NCBI GenBank assembly: GCA_036939355.1
Contig: JALLAP010000192.1
Location: 1 to 16,723 of the forward strand
Direction: 5' to 3'
Length of the DNA: 16,723 nt
Source: Thalassiosira profunda
Lineage: Eukaryota; Bacillariophyta; Thalassiosirophyceae; Thalassiosirales; Thalassiosiraceae
The stretch's first letter is position 1; each line of letters starts with the position of its first letter. Below, one piece after another: positions 7,241 through 14,008 of the stretch. The position numbers and the translations under genes were made by a program. The notes beneath the pieces were generated by a model, which had not been told where the DNA came from, did no database searches, and was given only the letters and a program-made list of their open reading frames with translations.

Positions 7241-9292
7241 ATGGTTGCGGGCAGTTGCGTCGAGCAGGATGGTGCATCCGGCTGGGATGATGTGCTCGCG
7301 TGGTTCGATGCCACTGGCGAGCACGAAGCGCGGGACGCGACAATCCAGACTAACGACCGCGGGGAGACGGTGCTACACGTCATACTCAAAAACGGCGCCC
7401 CCGGGCAGCAGCTGCTCGATGTGGTTCGGAGATTCAGGGACGTCGAGAGCGATGCATTCAGAATGCAAGACGCGTCCCGCGGAAATCTGCCGCTACACTA
7501 CGCCTGCCGGGATGGAGCGTGCGCCTTTGATGTCGTGGAAGAGCTCATCAGGGCATATCCAGCTGGACTGTCAGTGATGAACAACGATAAGTACACGCCC
7601 TTCGGATGGGATTACAACATCTCCCTGGGCAGACATTTCACGCAATTCTTGCAGCAGGTTGTGGCAACGGAGTGTGAATCGAGAGAGAAAGGAGCGACAC
7701 TGAAAATGAGGAAGGACCGTCATCGGCTCCTTCGCCACTGCAAAAACTATGTCCCTTTGGAGATATTGCGGCGGGGGATGCTGGACGAGCAAACTCTGGA
7801 ATCGAGTGCCATGATCCGCTTCCTGAACGAAATGCCCTGCAAGAGGACTGTCGTTGGCTCGATGGTCTTTGAATTATATCTTCACATCGCCTGGATCGTC
7901 ACATTCATCCATGCGACAACTCTGCACATCGAAAACGACTTGCAGCTCACGGGATGGGAGCCGATTGCACTGTTGGTATTCGCAGCCCTCTTCTTCCTTC
8001 AGGAGTTCTATCAAATGTACCGATTCTACAAAACGAATGCCGGCATCGCATACTGGATGGACCTTTGGAATTGGATCGATCTGACAACCGCTTCCCTTGT
8101 GACTGCATCTGCAATTCAATTCCTTCAAAACGACGAGAGCAGAGACAACGATCGGGTGCTGATAACCACGGGATGTTTCCAGTTCGTCCTTCTCATCTCA
8201 TACTTGAAGAAAACGTTCTTCCCATTTAGCAAGTTCGTCAGTGGGGTGATCAAGGTGAGTTCTTTGCGAGACCTGGGGTTATGCTTGCACGTGAAGCTCA
8301 AGTCTTTGCTGTCGTGTCACCTTCAGATATTCTGGTGCCTGGTGCCCTTCTTCGTTGTTAGCGTCCTTACGCTGTTTGCCTTCAGTTTCATGTATTATGT
8401 GTTTGAGAAAGACTCGCCGGAGTATTATGATCCGCTACCGCATCAATCACCCAATCCTACGCAACACTGATCGAGTCTTTCAAAACTACGTACACACCAT
8501 TTGCTAGTGGACCCGAGGGCAATGAGAACATTCTGGATTTCTTGTTTGGGCTTATGATAATCATCGTGCTCCTTAATGTGGTCATCGCCGGTGAGTCAGC
8601 CAATTGCTTACTCCTTGCTCTATTGCTCGACTGCTCATTGGTGCAATGGATTTTAACCGCTCTTGCAGTCGTCACCGAGGCGTGGGAGGATGCCAGTGAG
8701 GAGGCAAATGCGGCATTTTGGTCTTACCGCCTGGATCTGATACTGGAAAAGACTCGCGGAGTGGATGATGGCCGATTCTCTCGGACTCCAATCTTTCGAG
8801 GCATCGAGGGTCTGGACAATATCTTCGTGAATTACGATACTGTTGGGACAACGCCAGATGAGATAAAGCACAGGCTCGCTATCATCCACAGAGAAGACGG
8901 TTCAATTGCCCTCCTCCTCCTGGTCGCCAGATCCCTGGGCCTAATCGTTCTAGGATTTCCAACCTTCGGCGTCTTGTGGCCGAAGTTCTTCAGACAGGTG
9001 AGGTGTGTGGGGTGTCCTCTGGATTGTTGTGATCATAAAGATTGCCAACACAACGCAATTGCAGATTCTGTTCACGCCTCCCAAGCCAAAGGAAGACGAA
9101 GCAAAGGTGCAACTGGATGTGTTGGCCGAGGAGATGGCCGAGTGCAAGCAGCTGTCAAAAGAAAGGGAGGCTGGCTACGCGAGACTGCAGAAGGACATCC
9201 AACTATTGTCAGACAAAATGAACGCGCAACTCGAGACGATGCAACAATTGCTGGGTGAGCGGCCAGAGGCGATGCAAGGAGATGTCAAGTAG
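7241..9292 (+). CDS. Ankyrin-repeat TRP-like cation channel
   Basis: Proposed exons are 7241-8254, 8327-8398, 8476-8590, 8669-8997 and 9065-9292 (585 residues; the second junction is tentative). Ankyrin-type repeats occupy the N-terminus (ETVLHVIL 42-49, NLPLHYACRDG 82-92). Six hydrophobic segments follow: S1 about 208-226, S2 240-257, S3 271-295, S4 306-322, S5 339-362 and S6 381-400. A pore loop (SFKTTYTPFASGPEG) lies between S5 and S6, and S6 reads MIIIVLLNVVIA. A further hydrophobic stretch and a terminal coiled coil (about 524-575) end the protein. This matches the ankyrin-TRP/polycystin-like ion-transport architecture, so membrane Ca2+ or monovalent cation flux is the likely role. S4 has few basic residues, arguing against a classic voltage sensor. 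The start is the first in-frame ATG and could be extended by an upstream exon. Confidence 0.75.
8255..8326 (+). other. Phase-0 intron of the channel gene, 72 bp, stop-free
   Basis: Donor AAG|GTGAGT at 8255, acceptor CCTTCAG ending at 8326. Its length is a multiple of three and it holds no in-frame stop, so retention would add 24 residues between S4 and S5. Confidence 0.85.
8399..8475 (+). other. Tentative intron, or frameshift, between S5 and the pore loop of the channel
   Basis: The S5 frame reaches TGA at 8468-8470, while the pore/S6 frame is closed upstream by TGA at 8428-8430. A 77-bp GT-AG segment from 8399 (GTGTTT) to 8475 (ATCGAG) is the only canonical splice I find that joins the two frames before the pore loop. 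Both sites are weak and the acceptor lacks a pyrimidine tract. A one-base deletion or sequencing error in 8428-8470 explains the data about equally well. Confidence 0.4.
8591..8668 (+). other. Phase-1 intron of the channel gene, 78 bp, stop-free
   Basis: Donor G|GTGAGT at 8591, acceptor CTTGCAG ending at 8668. Splicing joins the end of S6 to VVTEAWED. The intron is a multiple of three with no in-frame stop; its read-through is strongly hydrophobic. Confidence 0.85.
8998..9064 (+). other. Last intron of the channel gene, 67 bp
   Basis: Donor CAG|GTGAGG at 8998, acceptor AATTGCAG ending at 9064. Removal shifts to the frame encoding the terminal coiled coil, which ends in TAG at 9290-9292. Confidence 0.85.
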
Positions 9293-9319
9293 TTGTGCCA
9301 TTCCCCCGACGCCTAGGTA

Positions 9320-10462
9320 TCATGATGCCTCCTCCTCCACGCCCAGCGCCGAGCACGTGCACTCCTCCAACACCCGCCTTACCTCCTCCCGCCGCTCCCT
9401 CGCCTTGGCGTGCGCCTCTTCCAACTCCCTGTCCACCGCGTGGTTGCTGTTTATCAACTCCTTAATGCGCGCCATCTGCGCCTCCCTTGTCCGATGCATC
9501 CCCGGCAGGTTCGCCACGAGGTCGTCCACCGCCGCGCTCTTGGCGAGGACGTTCCGGGCGAGGGTTTGCGTCGTGGTCACGTCCCGCTCGTGTTCCGTGT
9601 CGAGCAACAGTTTGGTGTATTCGGCCTGCGTAAGGGGGAATTTGACGTCGGGCTCCGGGCTCTTGGGCGGACTCTTTGTCGGCGCCTCCTTTTGGGGCGT
9701 TTCGTCCTTGGGCTTTGACACCTTGAGCTTGATCGACAGCCGCGGCTTCTTCGTTTCATTGCTGTTGTTGTCCGGGTCGGCCGCGGCAAACGCCCGCAGA
9801 TCCTCCAGCCGCAAATCCTCCGCGTCCCCGTCGGTGTAGACGCACCGTCGATCGTACCCGTTGGGCGCATTGGGGAGGATCGCCGTCACCTTTCCGGCAA
9901 ACCACCCCGCGTCGAACTTCTTGCGGAACTCGTATCCCACGTCCCCCAGCTCGATTTTTGCCGGCTTTGGGGGCGCTTCCTTCTTCTCTGCTGCTGCTGT
10001 TGCTGAACCCACTGGCTCTTTATCCCCCTCAACTGTAGACGCCTTTTCCGCCTTTAGTTCTTTCCCTCTCTCCAGGGCATCAAACCTTGCCGCCAACTCC
10101 TTCGCGTACGGATCGTCCCCCAAATACGCCAGCAGGAAGGCGTTATAATCCGGCTCCTGCAGATCGAACGCCCGCGGGGGGGAATACTCCCCGTTCAATC
10201 CGTTGAGCAGGTGGTCTTTCGCGGTGGCATTTTTAGGGAGCTCGTCCGGCTCCTCCGTGAACGGCGCCACCGCCGACACCGCCGCGGCCGGGTCGAGGGA
10301 TTCGGGGGCCACGGAATCCCGGACGCCGCGGAGGGCCTCGAAGAGGCTGAGGGCGAGGCCGTCGATGCTGTCTTGGACGGCCGCAATAGGGTCCACCTTT
10401 TGGTGCTCGGCAGCGGTGGAGGGCTCCTCCGGCGTGGCCGATGCCTCTTCGGTCGTCGCCAT
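9320..10462 (-). CDS. MED21: Mediator complex subunit 21-like protein with an internal Tudor-like domain
   Basis: 380 residues, no introns, starting at the first in-frame ATG (GCCATGGCG on the + strand). The N-terminal helix IAAVQDSIDGLALSLFEALR (26-45) matches the MED21 start motif. The C-terminal part, about 296-370, holds the second MED21 helical region with the NLPG signature (VDDLVANLPGMHRTREAQM, 312-330) and a long charged coiled coil. Between them is a PDYNAFLLAYLGDDPYAKEL segment (104-123), a Lys/Glu/Ala linker, and a Tudor-like module at about 173-226 (VGYEFRKKFDAGWFAGKV, then CVYTDGDAEDLRLEDL). MED21 is a middle-module hinge subunit pairing with MED7 in the Mediator that links activators to RNA polymerase II; it is usually about 130-150 residues, so this protein is more than twice that. 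Tudor-like folds often read methylated histones. The fusion function is inferred. Confidence 0.8.
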   Translation of the reverse strand: MATTEEASATPEEPSTAAEHQKVDPIAAVQDSIDGLALSLFEALRGVRDSVAPESLDPAAAVSAVAPFTEEPDELPKNATAKDHLLNGLNGEYSPPRAFDLQEPDYNAFLLAYLGDDPYAKELAARFDALERGKELKAEKASTVEGDKEPVGSATAAAEKKEAPPKPAKIELGDVGYEFRKKFDAGWFAGKVTAILPNAPNGYDRRCVYTDGDAEDLRLEDLRAFAAADPDNNSNETKKPRLSIKLKVSKPKDETPQKEAPTKSPPKSPEPDVKFPLTQAEYTKLLLDTEHERDVTTTQTLARNVLAKSAAVDDLVANLPGMHRTREAQMARIKELINSNHAVDRELEEAHAKARERREEVRRVLEECTCSALGVEEEAS

Positions 10463-10805
10463 GGCGAGATAAGAGGCTCCACCACGTGACACGAGATGTG
10501 TCCACTTTTTTGCAACGCCAGCGCCGTACTTCCCGTCACAGCAGATCCCTGCCGACAGAGCCGCGCCACGTGCTGGAGGAGCGACGAGAGGCGGCTGTGG
10601 GCGTACGTGTCGGGGGTGTCGGTCGCCTTCAAGGGGGGGACCAGGGCCAGGGACTCAGGGACTCAGGGACCAGGAAGGAAGGGGGGGAGGGGAAGATGGT
10701 GCGACTGGTGACTCGCTCGCGACTAACTGAAGAGGCAGTTGTTGCAAAACGGTGCCGCCCGCCCGCGGAGAGGAGACCAGCCGCGGCCCTATTAATTTCA
10801 CGGCC
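10463..10805. promoter_or_regulatory. Divergent promoter between the MED21-like and acidic ankyrin genes
   Basis: About 343 bp shared by two diverging genes. It contains two CACGTG palindromes (10483-10488 and 10567-10572), a TACGTG at 10604-10609, a G-quadruplex-capable tract at 10633-10668, and a purine-rich stretch to 10695. An upstream ORF of the right-hand gene fills its last 110 bp. CACGTG is a known bHLH/bZIP site; its use here is inferred. Confidence 0.45.
10633..10668 (+). promoter_or_regulatory. Potential G-quadruplex, five G runs
   Basis: G runs at 10633-10639, 10644-10646, 10650-10652, 10658-10660 and 10666-10668 are separated by loops of 3-5 nt (ACCA, CCA, ACTCA, ACTCA), satisfying the usual G3+N1-7 rule with one spare run. 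The last part is a short tandem of GGGACTCA. Confidence 0.6.
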
Positions 10806-10809
10806 ATGA
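10696..10809 (+). other. Upstream ORF whose stop overlaps the start of the acidic ankyrin gene (ATGA)
   Basis: A 37-codon ORF starts at an ATG in strong context (A at -3, G at +4) and stays open to TGA at 10807-10809, overlapping the main ATG at 10806-10808. The main ATG has G at -3. If included in the mRNA, it would impose reinitiation or leaky scanning on the downstream gene. Confidence 0.4.
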
Positions 10810-13800
10810 AATACTTCCGAAGGGCCGACAAGCCCGACGATCCTCCCGAGGGCGGCGCCGGGGGAGGCGACTCGGCGGTCGCCTCCCCCGACGCCGGGAA
10901 TATGACCGCTCAAACAGATGCGGAGAAGGACGGTGACGGTGCACCACAACCGCACCCCGTTGCCTCCCACGCTGACGGCGATTCGGCCCCCGCACACGGG
11001 GGAGGGGAGGGGCAGGCCGCCCTTTTGAAGGGGATCCTCGATGCGCCCGAGGATGATGAGCATAGCGAAGACGAGCACAGCGAGGGAGGCAGCGAGGGCT
11101 CCTACACGGACGACTCGGAGTACACCTACGTGACAGACGACGACGAGGAGGAGGGACCGAAGAACGGAGGCTGGTTCGGATTTCTGCGGCGCGGCAAGAA
11201 GGCAGGGGAAGAGGAGATGAGCGAGACTGAAAGCGAGGGCGAGAACGAGGCTGAACACGGGATATTGGAGGCCGCCGCAGAGGCAGAGGAGAGTGAGTCG
11301 TCCGAAGACGAGCGCCTCGCCCACCCCCTCCTCCATGCGAGCGCCGCCTCGCCCTCCATGCAGTCCCCCCTCGCCTCCCCCGCCACCGTCCAGGCCAAGG
11401 AGGCGGAGGAGGCCGCCCTCATGGCCGCGGCCATCCAGCGGGTCCAACAGCGTATTGAATCGAAGGGGGGAACGTTGTATGATGCACTGAGCGAGCAGGA
11501 TCAGCAGCTGGTCGATTCGCTCAGGGGGGTGAAGGACGAGGGGAAAATTCAGGAGGCGGTGGCGCGGAGCATGGAGGCGGAGTTGCGGCCGCCCGATCTC
11601 GAGGAGGAGGAGGGGGCGATGGGGCACGATGAGCCGGTGGCCGAGGAGGGGCCGTCCCTTCGTGTGGAAAAGGGCAGTACTGCTGATGGTGCCGGGGTGC
11701 AGGCCGGAGATGCGAGGGTAGAAAGAGACGGTGGGGGAGAAGACGCCCCAGAAGAGGCCGAGGAGGAAGAAACGACCGACGAAGAATGCGACGACGACGA
11801 CGACGAGGACGAACAGCCCACGATCGAGGAGCAGCGGTCGCTGCTCTCCCTCGCCGCCGAGCACGATCGGGTCGACGTCCTCCACGAATTGCTCCGGGGA
11901 CCGTCCTCCGACGATCCACAACTCTTCGCCTCGCTCCTCGCGGGAACATCCCCCGACGGCGAAGACCCAGGAGGAGCCGACGCCGCGTTCGTCCCGCCCC
12001 CGCTCCACGCGGCCGTGGCCCACGGAGCGGTTCACGCGGCGTCGTGCCTGCTGCGCATGGGGGCCGATCCGAGCCTCCGGCCGGTCGTGCCGGCGGCGTA
12101 CCGCGCGCACGGCTACCAACCAGGCTATCGGCGGTCCGGAGCGGGGGTCGAGGAGGATCGCAACTTCCAGAAGTACCACGGCATGTCGGCGTGGGAACTG
12201 GCGTTCGGGTCCACGGTTGTATTGGAAGGTGACGTAGAGACGGCGGCGGAGGAAGAAGCAGCGGAGGAGCCGGCGACCAAAGGAGGGTGGTTCGGATTCG
12301 GCCCCTCCAAAATCGAGCCGGCACCCACGGCGGCCCCGGCCGCCGCCGCGACGGGCCCACCCCGCCGCAAGAAGAAGGCGCCGCTCAACATCCCCCCCGC
12401 GAAGAGAGAGGGGATCCGGCACGCGTTCACGGCCGAGGCGCTCCGGGCCATTGGGTCCGACGAGGTGGACCGCCTTCGTCAATTGTTGGACGCGGGGATG
12501 GCACCGGACACGGAGGCGGCGGGGAAAACGCTCGGGGGGTGGGCGAGGGAGCTGGACGCGACGGGCTGCTGCGAGCTGTTGCGAGCGCAGTCCGCGGAGG
12601 AAGAGGTGGAATCTGAGGGAGCGGCAGCCGACCAAGATGGCGAGGACATCGAAGAAGCAGAGATGCGTGACCAGAATGGCGAAGAGCGAACCCAAACCGC
12701 ACCGCCCCCAACCGCGACGCAAGACGCCCGCCTCGCCGGCATGTCCCTCGCGGACCTTCGCGCCCTCGTCCGCGAATCGCAAGCGTCGATCCCCCCGCTG
12801 ACCGCGTGCCGCGACGACCTCGCCGCCGAGGCGTCGTTCCACCGCTCCGTCCTCAAGGACGTCGCCGCCGCCGGCGGGCGGGACGGCCTCAATTCGCAAT
12901 CGCTCCTCGAGGCGGTGCGCGCGTTGAAGGACCGCCGCGCGGAGGCGGAAGAGGCCGCCGATGCGTGGCAGCGGGCGTGGGAGGAGCGGGAGGACGAGCT
13001 CGACTTTTTCTGGGAGGAGGTGCTAGGTGACGAGCTGCGCAGAGAACTCAGCGGGGTGCTGGGCAGCGTATCGGCGGACCCCAATTTACAAGTCTCGGCT
13101 GATGGGGCATCGGATGGGATCGAGGAATGGACGAAGCGCTTCGTCGAGGTGGACAATTATGTCAACGCCCTGCGCACGTCAATCGCCAGCCTCGCCGAGG
13201 AGAGCTCGAGGTCCATGGCCGAGATCGAAAGGCTTGGCATGGGTGGCGCGCTGGCGCTCACGGGGAAACTGAAAGACGAGGTGAAGGAGATCGAGAAGAA
13301 CATGGCGGTCGCCCAGGCCGGAGAGACTCTTTGCCGAAGGAAGATAGAAATCATCCAGAGACGGCTCGATCGTGTTCCTGCTGTCGAGGAGGACGGTGTC
13401 GCGCCGCAGGAGGATCGTGGTGATGAGATCGAGGATTATCAGCTGCGTGCGGTAGTCCAGCAGGAAAAAGTGCATGAACCAGACGTCTCCGAGACAGAAC
13501 AACCTGCCGAAGCTGCGCGTGATGTGGTTTCAACGTCGCAGTTTCCGATCCAGGCTCCACGCGAAAAAGACACATGTTTAGCCGATGAAGTTGCCGGCAG
13601 CGAAAGTGACGATGATGAAACTGGTTCCAGTGCCGATGGAAGGAGCACTGGAGATGATTCGGAGGAAACTGATGATGTCGACGAAGAAGATCAGGGAGAA
13701 ATGGATCATGCAGACCGTGAAGAAGAGAACGAGGGGTTTGTTGAAGTGCAACGACCTGATGTGGCAAATGGAGGAGGCCAGGCCACCCCCAAAACAGATG

Positions 13801-13988
13801 ACGTCAAACCGTCAAAAGCGATCAAAGAGGGAATGTCCACTGCGCTCGTCGTTCATTCCCCCAACCCTCAAGCGAGCTCCCTCTCCTCGCAATTATGGGA
13901 GATCATTAGGAGAATTGTTGGGCTGGGGAGGGCGACTCCCAGTTACAATGACTCTCCCGAAACAAACCCCACTATAATGATAGTTTAA
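10806..13988 (+). CDS. Large acidic ankyrin-like and coiled-coil protein, function unknown
   Basis: 1060 residues in one open frame; the first in-frame ATG is at 10806. I do not recognise a named family. Long Glu/Asp/Ser-rich disordered stretches occur at about 80-170, 265-340 and 928-975, including a run of seven aspartates near 329-335. Degenerate ankyrin-type helices are visible at about 343-425 (RSLLSLAAEHDRVDVLHELL, PPLHAAVAHGAVHAASCLLR) and about 536-595 (DEVDRLRQLLDAG). The hexapeptide GGWFGF occurs twice (121-126 and 493-498), each near lysines. A region of predicted coiled coil covers about 645-860. The C-terminus is short and hydrophobic (TIMIV). No signal peptide or membrane span is evident, so a cytosolic or nuclear scaffold is most plausible. 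It diverges from the MED21-like gene and is convergent with the GTPase gene. Confidence 0.82.
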   Translation: MKYFRRADKPDDPPEGGAGGGDSAVASPDAGNMTAQTDAEKDGDGAPQPHPVASHADGDSAPAHGGGEGQAALLKGILDAPEDDEHSEDEHSEGGSEGSYTDDSEYTYVTDDDEEEGPKNGGWFGFLRRGKKAGEEEMSETESEGENEAEHGILEAAAEAEESESSEDERLAHPLLHASAASPSMQSPLASPATVQAKEAEEAALMAAAIQRVQQRIESKGGTLYDALSEQDQQLVDSLRGVKDEGKIQEAVARSMEAELRPPDLEEEEGAMGHDEPVAEEGPSLRVEKGSTADGAGVQAGDARVERDGGGEDAPEEAEEEETTDEECDDDDDEDEQPTIEEQRSLLSLAAEHDRVDVLHELLRGPSSDDPQLFASLLAGTSPDGEDPGGADAAFVPPPLHAAVAHGAVHAASCLLRMGADPSLRPVVPAAYRAHGYQPGYRRSGAGVEEDRNFQKYHGMSAWELAFGSTVVLEGDVETAAEEEAAEEPATKGGWFGFGPSKIEPAPTAAPAAAATGPPRRKKKAPLNIPPAKREGIRHAFTAEALRAIGSDEVDRLRQLLDAGMAPDTEAAGKTLGGWARELDATGCCELLRAQSAEEEVESEGAAADQDGEDIEEAEMRDQNGEERTQTAPPPTATQDARLAGMSLADLRALVRESQASIPPLTACRDDLAAEASFHRSVLKDVAAAGGRDGLNSQSLLEAVRALKDRRAEAEEAADAWQRAWEEREDELDFFWEEVLGDELRRELSGVLGSVSADPNLQVSADGASDGIEEWTKRFVEVDNYVNALRTSIASLAEESSRSMAEIERLGMGGALALTGKLKDEVKEIEKNMAVAQAGETLCRRKIEIIQRRLDRVPAVEEDGVAPQEDRGDEIEDYQLRAVVQQEKVHEPDVSETEQPAEAARDVVSTSQFPIQAPREKDTCLADEVAGSESDDDETGSSADGRSTGDDSEETDDVDEEDQGEMDHADREEENEGFVEVQRPDVANGGGQATPKTDDVKPSKAIKEGMSTALVVHSPNPQASSLSSQLWEIIRRIVGLGRATPSYNDSPETNPTIMIV
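11786..11814 (+). repeat. GAC trinucleotide run encoding poly-Asp
   Basis: A near-perfect GAC/GAG/GAA run inside the acidic ankyrin gene encodes Asp/Glu. It is likely to vary in length between strains. Confidence 0.6.
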
Positions 13989-14008
13989 CAGCTGGCTTTA
14001 TGATCACA

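Noticed and set aside
7194..7577. 127-codon ORF starting at ATGATG just before the channel
   Set aside because: It overlaps the ankyrin frame of the channel in another phase and has no domain.
10629..12899. 756-codon open frame on the minus strand opposite the acidic ankyrin gene
   Set aside because: It is the reverse complement of a GC- and GAN-rich coding frame, which naturally lacks stops. Its translation has Arg/Leu/Gly-rich composition and no domain, while the plus frame has ankyrin and coiled-coil patterns.
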